From positions 744,001 through 808,000 of the forward strand of contig NZ_FQVT01000001.1 of the NCBI RefSeq assembly GCF_900129445.1: a DNA stretch of 64,000 nucleotides, written 5' to 3'. The stretch comes from Salegentibacter echinorum (GTDB lineage: Bacteria; Bacteroidota; Bacteroidia; Flavobacteriales; Flavobacteriaceae). The notes beneath the pieces are model-generated. The model searched no databases and was not told where the DNA came from. It worked only from the letters and a program-made list of their open reading frames with translations. The translations under genes and the position numbers were made by a program. This document shows positions 36,076 through 44,525 of the stretch, in pieces. Numbering within the stretch: the stretch's first letter is position 1; every line of letters begins with the position of its first letter.

Positions 36076-37248
36076 TTAGGAAGCCGTAACTGCCCGTTTG
36101 TCTTTTTTCTTTCTAATAAAAATGATAGAAATTGCAATTAAAACTCCACTAGCGGCCATTGCCGATCCCACCAAAGAAGCCGAGGTAAAATCATATCCAA
36201 AAGCAATGGGTAATCCCGCTAAATAGGCGCCAGAAGCATTGCCCATATTAAATGCACTTTGGTTCATTGAAGAGCCTAAACTCTCAGAACCTTTGGCAGA
36301 ATTGATCATAACCATTTGGATAGGTGTGGAAAGGGAAAAAGCAATAAAAGCAACCAGAAAAGTCATAAAGAATATCGCCAGCTGGTCATGGGCTACATAA
36401 GCATTGGTAATAAGCGCTAAAACCATGCAGATCATACTAATCATAACGGCATAAATAGGTGAAAATTTTTCGGCTAGTTTTGCGCCAAATAAATTACCAA
36501 CTACCATGCCCAGCCCCGCAAGAATCATTATATAGCTCACCATAGTTTCGGGATGCCCCGCGACTTTAGTAACCAAAGGTGCAATATAGCTATACCAGGC
36601 AAAAAAGCCCCCGGTGCCAATGGTGGTAAGTAAGATCACCATCCATAATTCGCCACGTTTTAATACGTTTAGATCTTTTCTTATTCCTTCCGAAGATGAT
36701 TTTTCCAGTTTTGGCATCCAGAATTTAATACTGGTAATAGCGAGGATACCAACAATCCCAACCAGCATAAACGACACATTCCAGCTATAATGATGCCCTA
36801 AATAGGTGCCCAATGGCACACCCAAAACATTGGCAAGGGTAAGCCCCGTAAACATAGTAGCGATTGCCTGGGCAGATTTGCCCGGTTTGGCAAGTTTTCC
36901 TGCAACAACAGCACCTATTCCAAAGAAAGCCCCATGCGGTAAACCAGATAAAAACCGGGAAACCATTAATAATTCATAGGAGTTGGCAAAGGCTGAAAGC
37001 GAATTAAAAACGGTAAACCACAGCATCAAGACAAGTAGCGTTTTATGTGCGGGCCATTTTCCACCAAATGCGGTAAGCAGGGGAGCGCCTATAACTACAC
37101 CCAAAGCATAGGCCGAAATAAAATGGCCGGCTTGTGGAATACTTATATCTAAAGCTAAAGCTACATCTGGAAGGATTCCCATCATAACAAATTCGGTCAT
37201 ACCAATTCCAAATCCTCCAATGGCCAGTGCAATTAGTGCTTTTTTCAT
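36076..37248 (-). CDS. MFS transporter, AraJ/drug-efflux type
   Basis: A 390-residue, twelve-helix major facilitator. The N-terminus ALIALAIGGFGIGMTEFVMMGILPDVA is the hallmark of the AraJ/YdhP/NepI efflux group, and SRFLSGLPHGAFFGIGAVVAGKLA carries the MFS motif in helix 4-5. The C-terminus is basic (RKKKDKRAVTAS). It is a proton-coupled exporter of sugars, purine ribosides or drugs; the substrate cannot be read. No regulator is adjacent. Confidence 0.9.
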   Translation of the reverse strand: MKKALIALAIGGFGIGMTEFVMMGILPDVALALDISIPQAGHFISAYALGVVIGAPLLTAFGGKWPAHKTLLVLMLWFTVFNSLSAFANSYELLMVSRFLSGLPHGAFFGIGAVVAGKLAKPGKSAQAIATMFTGLTLANVLGVPLGTYLGHHYSWNVSFMLVGIVGILAITSIKFWMPKLEKSSSEGIRKDLNVLKRGELWMVILLTTIGTGGFFAWYSYIAPLVTKVAGHPETMVSYIMILAGLGMVVGNLFGAKLAEKFSPIYAVMISMICMVLALITNAYVAHDQLAIFFMTFLVAFIAFSLSTPIQMVMINSAKGSESLGSSMNQSAFNMGNASGAYLAGLPIAFGYDFTSASLVGSAMAASGVLIAISIIFIRKKKDKRAVTAS

Positions 37249-37387
37249 TTATATCGAGTTAATAAAAGCTGCAAAAATACTTTAGAAAATTGGGTTCCCA
37301 TAAGTTTAAGAGAAAAACCTACGATAAGCTTATAGTTAAAAGATTAGTGAAATAAACTAATTTTCGGTATTTATCAAACTTAAAGAA

Positions 37388-37549
37388 ATGCTAATTCTTA
37401 GTTACGCTTTACTTGATCATCATTATGTGAAAGTTTTGAAGCTTGCCAGAAAATCATACAAATCTTCAATTATAAAACCTCAAGAACTTGCCAGATATAG
37501 TTTATTTATAATAGTACTGGGAGAAGCTGTAAAAATATTGGTACAATAG
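37388..37549 (+). CDS. Possible small protein, 53 aa
   Basis: An ATG-to-TAG frame whose product begins MLILSYALLDHHYVKVLKL and ends FIIVLGEAVKILVQ. The N-terminal part is basic amphipathic and the C-terminal 13 residues are hydrophobic. The sucC promoter box overlaps its 3' end, so it may instead be sucC leader. Codon content is AT-rich and unremarkable. I see no family. Confidence 0.3.
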   Translation: MLILSYALLDHHYVKVLKLARKSYKSSIIKPQELARYSLFIIVLGEAVKILVQ

Positions 37550-37569
37550 TATTACATTTGTTACTTTTG
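37538..37569 (+). promoter_or_regulatory. Promoter of sucC
   Basis: TTG (37538-37540), a 21-nt spacer and TACTTTTG (37562-37569) match the Bacteroidota -33/-7 consensus, with the ATG 32 nt downstream. The spacing equals that of the promoter at 17854. Confidence 0.7.
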
Positions 37570-37601
37570 TTTCCCTATTAATACAGAAGAAATAGCTGAC
37601 T

Positions 37602-38795
37602 ATGAATATACACGAATACCAAGGAAAAGAAATATTAAGCAGTTTTGGCGTGCGCATTCAGCGTGGAAAAGTTGCTCACAATTCTAAAGAAGCTGTAGAT
37701 GCAGCAAAAGAACTAACCCAGGAAACCGGAACCGGATGGCACGTAATTAAGGCGCAGGTACACGCCGGTGGCCGTGGTAAAGGTGGTGGTGTAAAACTCG
37801 CAAAAAACCTTAAAGAAGTAGAAGAGGTTGCAGGTGAAATTATAGGAATGAACCTGGTAACCCCACAAACTACTGCCGAAGGTAAGAAAGTAAATCAGGT
37901 TTTAGTTGCTGAAGATGTGTATTATCCCGGGGATAATGAACCTGAAGAATATTATATGTCTGTGCTGTTAAATCGTGCAACAGGTCGCAATATGATTATG
38001 TATTCTACTGAAGGTGGTGTGGATATTGAAACCGTAGCAGAGGAAACTCCAGATTTGATCTTTACCGAAGAGATTAATCCGGCAACAGGACTTCTTGCAT
38101 TTCAGGCGCGTAGAATTGCGTTTAACCTGGGACTTAGCGGAACGGCTTTTAAAGAAATGACCAAGTTTGTAACTGCTCTTTATACTGCTTTTGAAAAATC
38201 TGATTCTTCTCTTTTTGAGATCAATCCGGTTTTAAAAACAAGCGATGATAAGATTCTTGCTGTAGATGCTAAGGTTACTTTAGACGACAACGCACTTTAT
38301 CGTCATAAAGATTATGCTGAAATGCGCGACACCCGTGAAGAAAACCCAACCGAAGTTGAAGCAGGGGAAGTTGGACTTAACTATGTTGACCTGGATGGTA
38401 ACGTGGGTTGTATGGTAAATGGCGCCGGACTTGCAATGGCAACGATGGACCTTATTAAGCAAGCTGGAGGCGAACCTGCAAACTTCCTTGATGTTGGTGG
38501 TACTGCCGATGCAAAAAGGGTAGAAGAGGCTTTTCGTCTTATTTTAAAGGATGATAAAGTTGAAGCTATTCTGGTGAATATCTTTGGAGGTATTGTAAGA
38601 TGTGACCGTGTAGCGCAAGGTATTGTAGATGCTTATAAAAATATGGGTGATGCGATTAACGTACCAATTATTGTACGTTTACAGGGAACAAACGCCGATA
38701 TCGCAAAAGATCTAATTGACGAAAGCGGATTTAAAATCCATTCAGCTGTACAATTTCAAGAAGCAGCAGATAAAGTACAGGAAGTACTTAAATAA
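37602..38795 (+). CDS. sucC: Succinyl-CoA synthetase, beta subunit
   Basis: With SucD it interconverts succinyl-CoA and succinate, making ATP or GTP in the TCA cycle. The 397-residue chain has MNIHEYQGKEILSSFGV, the ATP-grasp fold with VHAGGRGKGGGVKLAKN (about 52-68), FEINPVLKT and LAVDAKVTLDDNA (about 207-230; metal ligands), and the subunit-interface GGIVRCDRVAQGIV (about 330). The sucD gene is not next door, since a terminator and a toxin-antitoxin pair follow, so it must lie elsewhere. Confidence 0.97.
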   Translation: MNIHEYQGKEILSSFGVRIQRGKVAHNSKEAVDAAKELTQETGTGWHVIKAQVHAGGRGKGGGVKLAKNLKEVEEVAGEIIGMNLVTPQTTAEGKKVNQVLVAEDVYYPGDNEPEEYYMSVLLNRATGRNMIMYSTEGGVDIETVAEETPDLIFTEEINPATGLLAFQARRIAFNLGLSGTAFKEMTKFVTALYTAFEKSDSSLFEINPVLKTSDDKILAVDAKVTLDDNALYRHKDYAEMRDTREENPTEVEAGEVGLNYVDLDGNVGCMVNGAGLAMATMDLIKQAGGEPANFLDVGGTADAKRVEEAFRLILKDDKVEAILVNIFGGIVRCDRVAQGIVDAYKNMGDAINVPIIVRLQGTNADIAKDLIDESGFKIHSAVQFQEAADKVQEVLK

Positions 38796-38820
38796 GAGGA
38801 ATTTTTATATTATATAATTC

Positions 38821-38848
38821 AAAACCCGGTGTATAACCGGGTTTTTTT
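38821..38848 (+). terminator. Terminator after sucC
   Basis: A 10-bp stem AAAACCCGGT / ACCGGGTTTT with a 5-nt loop and T7 tract. Confidence 0.92.
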
Positions 38849-38898
38849 ATTTGACGTGTTTTTGGGAATTTATTGAGATAATCTTTTTGAAGATTGAA

Positions 38899-39219
38899 TT
38901 ATTTACCATTGTATCTTTTTTGATCAATCATTTTATCTGGATTTTGTCTTACATCAAAAACATCATTTATAAATATTTTATCCTCTTTAACCCTATAGAT
39001 AATCTTATAGTTTCCGCTAAGTAAATATCTATAACTTTGATTGAATTTATCTAAATAGGATTCGATTTGACCAGATTCTGGATTAGAGCTAAGTTGCTTT
39101 GTTGATTGGAGAATTTGCCAGCGAATTTTGTGGGCAATTCTTCGGGTAACTTTTACTTTGTAATATTCAAAAATACTTTTCAAACTGGCAATGGCAAATT
39201 CTGACCAAACTATTTTCAT
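38899..39219 (-). CDS. RelE/ParE-family toxin of a type II toxin-antitoxin system
   Basis: A 106-residue protein. MKIVWSEFAIASLKSIFEYY is the usual N-terminal strand and helix of the ParE/RelE fold; LLSGNYKIIYRVKEDKIFINDVFDVRQNP supplies the central sheet and the basic YR pattern near the C-terminus. ParE toxins poison DNA gyrase and RelE toxins cut mRNA on the ribosome; which one applies cannot be told. The antitoxin gene lies 10 nt upstream on the same strand, the standard order. The YR..VFDVRQNP ending is closer to ParE. Confidence 0.82.
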   Translation of the reverse strand: MKIVWSEFAIASLKSIFEYYKVKVTRRIAHKIRWQILQSTKQLSSNPESGQIESYLDKFNQSYRYLLSGNYKIIYRVKEDKIFINDVFDVRQNPDKMIDQKRYNGK

Positions 39220-39229
39220 AATTCTGAAC

Positions 39230-39463
39230 TTACCATTTTTCGGATAATTTTTCTAATTCAGCTTGAGTTTTGAATTTACAATTTTCAAAATCCTTCTCCG
39301 ATTTTCGAATTCTATTTTCAAATTCCTCCCTGGAAAAAGGCTTAAAATCAGATACATCGTTCTTTGTTTCTAAGATATAATTCTCAATTTTATCCAGAAC
39401 CTCTTCATCCTGAATCTGAACAAGATAAGTAATTAAATCTAATTTTCGGGTTTGTAAATCCAT
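39230..39463 (-). CDS. Antitoxin partner of the RelE/ParE toxin
   Basis: A 77-residue, strongly helical, acidic protein. LDLITYLVQIQDEEVLDKIENYI starts it, a pattern common in Bacteroidota antitoxins, and FSREEFENRIRKSEKDFENCKFKTQAELEKLSEKW is the C-terminal toxin-wrapping region. It has no evident DNA-binding ribbon. Its position before the toxin and matching size support the role. Its transcription likely starts just above 39463. Confidence 0.75.
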   Translation of the reverse strand: MDLQTRKLDLITYLVQIQDEEVLDKIENYILETKNDVSDFKPFSREEFENRIRKSEKDFENCKFKTQAELEKLSEKW

Positions 39464-39653
39464 AATAAATATAGTTTATCCAAATATACCAAAATGCTTT
39501 TTTGATTAATCCCTATTTTAAAGAAAGATTTTTTACTACACAACTGTCTTATAATCAGAAAAATGTCTCTTTTTTTCTTGTCCTAAACACTTTTGCTTCT
39601 GGCACAACAATCATTAAATAATCATTTCTGATTTTTCCTGAGTATCTCTTCAA

Positions 39654-40451
39654 TTACTCTTCTTTATCCGGATACCAGTTTAACAAGCGCACTTCAATAT
39701 CTTTATTTCCCTGGTTTACCAGGCTTTTAAACTTATCAACATCGGCAAAACCATCTTTTCCCCTGTAGTGGTAAGGAATCACAACTTTAGGATTAAATGC
39801 CAGGACACCCTCAGCAGCAGCTTCTACTGTCATGGTATAAGGCAGGTTCATTGGGATAAGTGCCAGCTCTATGTTTTTTAAATTTCGCATTTCGGGGATA
39901 TCTTCAGTATCTCCGGCTATATATAAACGCTGTCCGTCTTTTTCAACTACATAGCCATTGCCACGTCCTTTTACATGAAAAGCATCTTCTTTTTCCGGTA
40001 AATTATACATTGGAATCGCTGTAATTTTAAAGTCAAGGATATTTAAAGATCCGCCATTATCTAAAACCTGAAGCTTTGCAGACATTTCCCCGGGAAGTTT
40101 TTCTTTCACTGTCTGCGGAACAATGATATCAATATTCTGCAAGTCTAAACCTTGAAGTGTTTCAACGCTTAAATGATCTCCGTGAATATCTGTGATTAAG
40201 ATAAAATCTGGATTTGCTTTTCCTTCAAAAGCTTCTGCACCACCAACGGGATCAATGTAAAAAGTAACATCTTTCCAGTTAATTGCCGCCGTGGCATGCG
40301 AAATAGGCTCAATTTCTATTTTAGCGGTATCTTCTTGATGCTCAGTATTTTCTAAAACTCCTGCTGAAGAAGCTTCAGCCTGCTCTTTTTTATTATTCTT
40401 ACAACCGGTCACAACTAAGCTGGCCAGAAGAAAAGTGTATATAAATTTCAT
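39654..40451 (-). CDS. MBL-fold lipoprotein, UlaG-like hydrolase
   Basis: A 265-residue protein with lipoprotein signal ending VVTGC (Cys17), then a Lys/Glu linker. The metallo-beta-lactamase domain includes HATAAINWKDVTFYIDPVGG (about 54-75), the metal-binding ITDIHGDHLS (about 88-97), GDTEDIPEM (about 177) and IPYHYRGKDGF (about 232). The first position of the HxHxDH motif is Asp (TDIHGDH), as in UlaG-like proteins. It probably works in the periplasm. The substrate is unknown. Confidence 0.85.
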   Translation of the reverse strand: MKFIYTFLLASLVVTGCKNNKKEQAEASSAGVLENTEHQEDTAKIEIEPISHATAAINWKDVTFYIDPVGGAEAFEGKANPDFILITDIHGDHLSVETLQGLDLQNIDIIVPQTVKEKLPGEMSAKLQVLDNGGSLNILDFKITAIPMYNLPEKEDAFHVKGRGNGYVVEKDGQRLYIAGDTEDIPEMRNLKNIELALIPMNLPYTMTVEAAAEGVLAFNPKVVIPYHYRGKDGFADVDKFKSLVNQGNKDIEVRLLNWYPDKEE

Positions 40452-40539
40452 AACTAAAAGATTAAATTGCTCCCGAAACTTTTAAATCCTGAAGCCGGTT
40501 TTTATTAAAAGTAAATAATTTATAACAAAATGTAGGTCT

Positions 40540-40578
40540 AGCTTGTCGAAGACGTTATTTAAAACGCTTCGACAAGCT
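40540..40578. repeat. Hairpin with CTTCGACAAGCTC arms
   Basis: AGCTTGTCGAAG and CTTCGACAAGCT form a perfect 12-bp stem that continues inward as CGTT/AACG with one bulge. CTTCGACAAGCTCAGC is a well-known dispersed repeat core in flavobacteria. It lies between the MBL lipoprotein gene and the GNAT gene, both on the minus strand. Confidence 0.7.
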
Positions 40579-40622
40579 CAGCGGGACAATTTAATTCATT
40601 ATGCGTTAACTTACATAAAATT

Positions 40623-41081
40623 TTATAGAAGCGCTAACCGCATTTTTATATCTCCGCGGCTATAGGGATTGTTTTCTTCAATAGGAATCTCTTTAAAACC
40701 ATATTTCTTATAGATATAAATCGCATTTTCTAATTTCCGGTTAGAATATATAATCAATTCATCCCAGTTTTGCTTTTTAGCAAACTCTATACTGTATTTC
40801 ATTAACTTTTGACCAATTTTTCTACCCTGATGTTTGGGAGTAATTGCCATTTTTGTCAATTCAAAAACCCTATCTTCAATTTTCATTAATGCCACGCAGC
40901 CTATAATTTCTTCCTGTTCTTCCACAAGAAAAATTTTTCCGCCGGGTTTTATAATGAATTTTTCCGGTTGGCCTAATACTTCCTTGTCGTGAGGTTCTAC
41001 ATAGAAATATTTTTCTAACCAGGCAATATTTAAAGCTTTAAAATCTTCGGCATAAACCGATTCAAAAGGAATTATTTTCAT
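40623..41081 (-). CDS. GNAT family N-acetyltransferase
   Basis: A 152-residue acyltransferase. MKIIPFESVYAEDFKALNIAWLEKYFYVEPHDKEVL is split by the cofactor-binding part: the acetyl-CoA loop is MAITPKHQGRKIGQKLM (about 98-114) with the QGRKIG P-loop-like motif. AIYIYKKYGFKEIPIEE (about 126) is the C-terminal strand and helix. The acceptor is not known. It follows hutG on the same strand after a terminator, so it may be a separate unit. Confidence 0.87.
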   Translation of the reverse strand: MKIIPFESVYAEDFKALNIAWLEKYFYVEPHDKEVLGQPEKFIIKPGGKIFLVEEQEEIIGCVALMKIEDRVFELTKMAITPKHQGRKIGQKLMKYSIEFAKKQNWDELIIYSNRKLENAIYIYKKYGFKEIPIEENNPYSRGDIKMRLALL

Positions 41082-41093
41082 TTAATTTTTATC

Positions 41094-41120
41094 TAAAAAC
41101 TCCCAGGAAATGCTGGGAGT
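41094..41120 (-). terminator. Terminator after hutG
   Basis: The 8-bp stem ACTCCCAG / CTGGGAGT with a GAAATG loop reads into a T5 tract on the minus strand, just past the hutG stop. Confidence 0.85.
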
Positions 41121-41124
41121 AAAG

Positions 41125-42132
41125 TTAATCTGCAACCTTGCTCATAAAATCTGTAATAAAATACGCCAGGGCTTTTCCAACCTGATCTTTATTTTGCTCG
41201 TTAGGAGCTGCTTCACAAAAATGAATGTATTTACAGTTTTTTTCCTCGGAAGCAATCTTTATGAAATTACGCATCATATTTAGCTCAAATCCTGAAGGGG
41301 ATTTTGCGCTACTTGGGAAATTCACGATGGCGTCACAATCTACCTCCAAACCAAACTCCTGATTTTTTAGAAATTCCAAATGTGAGTAATATGCAGCCAG
41401 GTGTTCCTTTTTACTCAACAAATTTAATTCTTCAAAAAGCTGAAATTTAAACTCAGAATTTGATTTTATTTCTTCAAAAATATATTGTGGGGTATAATTT
41501 TTATGAAGTCCAAATATTGTATATTTTGCCAAATAATCATGATGTTTTGCATAGCTAAATCCGTTGCCACTATGTCGATGCTCCAGTTGTCTTAAATCTG
41601 TGTGCGCATCGATATTCAAAATATTTACAGGCTTATTGATTGCTTTAGAGGCACCTTTAATATTTGCAAAGGCATTATTATGTCCGCCACCAATAATGAT
41701 TGGTATTTTTCCTGCGGAAACAATTTTTTCTATCAGCCGGCTTACTTTATCATCGATTTCTTCCACAAGATCGCCAAGTTTTGCATAATAATTAGGATCG
41801 CTGCTATCAATATTTCCTGCTTTTTCCATTTCAGGTTTACAATCTACTTCCCCAAGTAAAATAAGCGTATCCGGAAAAGTAAATTCATTATGCTGAATAT
41901 TAAGCAAAGATTTTAAACAGGCACTCCAGGCTTTTGCAGCACCCGGTTTACCGTGATTAGCTCGAATCCCAATATCCTCTGGAATACCAAAAAGCACATA
42001 TTTAGCTTTTGAATTTTCAAGATTTTCAAAAGCATCAAGAAAGTTTATTTTTTCTCCAAAACGAGTTTCTCCGTCACGTTTTGTTATCAATTTTTCTATA
42101 CTTCGCAGATTATAAAGGTTTAAACTCTCCAT
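41125..42132 (-). CDS. hutG: Formimidoylglutamase
   Basis: Histidine-degradation enzyme of the arginase/ureohydrolase family, converting N-formimino-L-glutamate to glutamate and formamide. The 335-residue chain has GGGHNNAFA (about 148; first metal ligand), NIDAHTDLR (about 173-181) and DCDAIVNFPSSAKSPSG (about 263), the three Mn-binding signatures. The start ATG overlaps the hutI stop by one base (TAATG), so translation is coupled. Only the last two hut steps are here; hutU and hutH are not in view. The family also contains agmatinases, but hutI next door fixes the role. Confidence 0.92.
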   Translation of the reverse strand: MESLNLYNLRSIEKLITKRDGETRFGEKINFLDAFENLENSKAKYVLFGIPEDIGIRANHGKPGAAKAWSACLKSLLNIQHNEFTFPDTLILLGEVDCKPEMEKAGNIDSSDPNYYAKLGDLVEEIDDKVSRLIEKIVSAGKIPIIIGGGHNNAFANIKGASKAINKPVNILNIDAHTDLRQLEHRHSGNGFSYAKHHDYLAKYTIFGLHKNYTPQYIFEEIKSNSEFKFQLFEELNLLSKKEHLAAYYSHLEFLKNQEFGLEVDCDAIVNFPSSAKSPSGFELNMMRNFIKIASEEKNCKYIHFCEAAPNEQNKDQVGKALAYFITDFMSKVAD

Positions 42133-43370
42133 TACTCTACTAATTTTCCATTTATATAAACTGCTTCAATGGAGTTTGTTCCAAAAGCATAGGGAAGAAA
42201 AGTATAGGACGGAATTTCTTTGGTAAGTATAAAATTCGCGTTTTTTCCTTTAGTAATAGATCCATGGGTTTCGCTAAGCTCCATGGCGTAGGCGCCGTTA
42301 ATAGTGGCTGCGTTGATAGCTTCTTCCGGAGTCATTTTCATTTTAATACACGCCAGCGAAACTACCAGGTTCATATTTCCGCTGGGCGTACTGCCCGGAT
42401 TAAAATCAGTCGCTAGTGCCAATGGTAACCCTGCGTTTAACATTTCACGTGCGGGGGAATAAGGAATACTCAAAAATAGCGAGCAGGAGGGAAGCGCCAC
42501 CGGCATGGTGCTAGTGCCTTTTAACGTTTCAATATCTTCTTGAGTCATCACTTCCAGGTGATCTACACTAAGCGCATTATGTTCGATTCCTGCTTTAATG
42601 CCGCCAATAGCATTAAACTGGTTCACGTGAATTTTGGGTTTTAATCCATATTTTTTAGCTGCCGAAAGTAACTTATGTGTATCATCTACACTAAAATAGC
42701 CTTTTTCACAAAAGATATCGATGTATTCTGCGAGGTTCTGCTCGGCAACTTTTGGTAATATTTCTTCGATTACCAGTTTCATATAAGCATCGGGATCTTT
42801 TTTATATTCCTTCGGAATAGCGTGAGCTCCCAGGAAAGTAGCTTTAATTGGAAGCTCATAATTTTTCTGCAACTTTTTAATTACCCGAAGCATTTTTAAT
42901 TCCCCTTCTTCGGTAAGTCCGTAGCCCGATTTTATCTCTACAGCGCCGGTGCCTAGTTTTATAACTTCTTCCAACCGTTTCGCCGATTGTTGGTAAATAT
43001 CTTCTTCGGAAGTTTCTGCCAAGGTTTTCGCCGAGTTTAAAATCCCGCCACCACGGTTGGCAATTTCTTCGTATGAAAGTCCGTTGATCCTATCGGCAAA
43101 TTCCTGCTCTCGGTTTCCGGCATAAACGATATGTGTATGCGAATCACACCAACTGGGTAGGATTATTTTACCTGTAGCATCTATGGTTTTATCGGCATCA
43201 ATTTCGGATAGGGCATTCATTTCACCGTAATCGGCAATTTTATGATCTTTAACTAAAAGCCAGGCATTTTTAATACCCGGTAACTCTTTCATCTCTTTAC
43301 CAGAGAGCTTTTCTACCGGTTTTTCCCTTACCTGAATTAATTCTTTAATATTGATAAATAACTGTTTCAT
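42132..43370 (-). CDS. hutI: Imidazolonepropionase
   Basis: Third step of histidine breakdown: 4-imidazolone-5-propanoate to N-formimino-L-glutamate. The 412-residue amidohydrolase has the metal motif SWCDSHTHIVYAGNREQEF (about 76-94), the conserved NRGGGILNSAKTLAE, HVNQFNAIGG (about 245) and SVDHLEVMTQEDIE (about 265), and the C-terminal catalytic Asp in LATDFNPGSTPS (about 320). Overlap with hutG gives a two-gene operon. It probably acts in the cytosol and binds Zn or Fe. Confidence 0.95.
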   Translation of the reverse strand: MKQLFINIKELIQVREKPVEKLSGKEMKELPGIKNAWLLVKDHKIADYGEMNALSEIDADKTIDATGKIILPSWCDSHTHIVYAGNREQEFADRINGLSYEEIANRGGGILNSAKTLAETSEEDIYQQSAKRLEEVIKLGTGAVEIKSGYGLTEEGELKMLRVIKKLQKNYELPIKATFLGAHAIPKEYKKDPDAYMKLVIEEILPKVAEQNLAEYIDIFCEKGYFSVDDTHKLLSAAKKYGLKPKIHVNQFNAIGGIKAGIEHNALSVDHLEVMTQEDIETLKGTSTMPVALPSCSLFLSIPYSPAREMLNAGLPLALATDFNPGSTPSGNMNLVVSLACIKMKMTPEEAINAATINGAYAMELSETHGSITKGKNANFILTKEIPSYTFLPYAFGTNSIEAVYINGKLVE

Positions 43371-43429
43371 TGTGTGGTTGGTTTTGTGTTAATTGGCGTT
43401 GGAAGCACTGGTTTAATCGTAATTAGTGA

Positions 43430-44134
43430 TTATTCGTTGAATATCTCGTAAATATCCTGGTCAAATATTCCTGCAGTTAAAATTTCATCTTGTTTTACAA
43501 TGGTATCCATTTCAAATGTTTTGTGTTTTTCAAGATTTTTATTGTAGTAGTTTAAAGCGCCAAAATACTCAGTAGTAAATACAATTTCTTTCGAAATAGG
43601 TTTTCTATATCCGCTCATCAGTGGGATGATTTTTAAATAATTGCTTTCTTTTGGAGGAGGGATTTTATCTGTAAAATCTACATAGACTTTATTGTTCTTT
43701 AAAGTTATTTGTATTGGAAGACCATCTGTTGCAGACTGTTTAAAGAGTTGTTCAATTTCGTCTCCATATTCATCAACGGCTCTTTCTACTGGTTTTCTCC
43801 AATTAAAATATTTCTTCTTACGATAAATGAAATTCAGTGTTTTTACCATTAGTATGGTAAATAAAAAAGTTAAAATGGAGGTCCATAAGAAATCATATTT
43901 TCTAATGGGTAATTGATAGAGAAAATTATAGAAAACAGGTACTAACTTTGGAACGGTTAGATCAATTATTAGACGAATTATATAAAAGAAAAAGAATATT
44001 ACAATTCCATACAATATAGAATGAAATATTAATCTTTGGGATTCTAATCTCTGATATTTATATTTAAAATAATCATATTTTGTGATTACAAAATAACCGC
44101 TAATAAGAGGTAATATCCAAAGACTATAAGGCAT
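43430..44134 (-). CDS. Membrane protein with cytoplasmic Sm/SH3-like domain, unknown
   Basis: A 234-residue protein. The first 115 residues hold three membrane segments (about 5-17, 36-62 and 90-105), followed by a basic patch (YRKKKYFNWRKPVERAVDEYG). The soluble part has LPIQITLKNNKVYVDFTDKI and LMSGYRKPISKEIVFTTEYFG, a beta-rich pattern like the small barrel (Sm/SH3) domains of several unannotated membrane proteins; that link is my inference. It directly abuts the 64-aa gene upstream (stop and start adjacent). It ends before hutI and does not share its function in any obvious way. Confidence 0.65.
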   Translation of the reverse strand: MPYSLWILPLISGYFVITKYDYFKYKYQRLESQRLIFHSILYGIVIFFFFYIIRLIIDLTVPKLVPVFYNFLYQLPIRKYDFLWTSILTFLFTILMVKTLNFIYRKKKYFNWRKPVERAVDEYGDEIEQLFKQSATDGLPIQITLKNNKVYVDFTDKIPPPKESNYLKIIPLMSGYRKPISKEIVFTTEYFGALNYYNKNLEKHKTFEMDTIVKQDEILTAGIFDQDIYEIFNE

Positions 44135-44329
44135 TTACTCATTTTTCTTATTAAATCTTATACGCTTAACTAGTTTAGAAGTGGCAAGTCTGTCAACTTT
44201 TTTTAAAACATCTGGATTAGAGAAGAAAATTTTATGGTTTATATATAAAGCCCCCCTGTTATTCTCCCTAACTCCGGTATCCTCGCCCTTAGCGTTTGTT
44301 ATAACTCTTTCGTAGTTGCTCATATCCAT
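44135..44329 (-). CDS. Small protein, 64 aa, paired with the membrane protein downstream
   Basis: A small basic soluble protein (NYERVITNAKGEDTGVRENNRGALYINHK...). No membrane segment, signal or cysteine is seen. ENNRGALYINHKIFFSNPDVLKKV suggests a short beta-hairpin and helix, perhaps nucleic-acid binding by its charge. Its TAA stop is directly followed by the ATG of the 234-aa membrane protein, so the two are translated together. No family recognised. Confidence 0.55.
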   Translation of the reverse strand: MDMSNYERVITNAKGEDTGVRENNRGALYINHKIFFSNPDVLKKVDRLATSKLVKRIRFNKKNE

Positions 44330-44410
44330 AGATTATATATCAAATATAGTTATAATTAATTTGGCATAATAATTAACTTTAAAACAACCTCCAAGCGAGT
44401 GTCTAAATTG

Positions 44411-44504
44411 TAAAGACCGACAACAGGATTTACCAGATTTTAAGAGTTCAGAGTAAACTAAAGTCTAAGATTGTTTTCAAAATGAACCTGATTATCGGTC
44501 TTTA
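44411..44504. repeat. Long-loop inverted repeat downstream of the alcohol dehydrogenase
   Basis: TAAAGACCGA (44411-44420) and TCGGTCTTTA (44495-44504) are a perfect 10-bp inverted pair around 74 nt. An inner CAGG/CCTG pair (44424, 44487) extends it. It lies between the adh stop and the 64-aa gene start. Confidence 0.5.
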
Positions 44505-44525
44505 TAAACAGATATAAATTTAATT

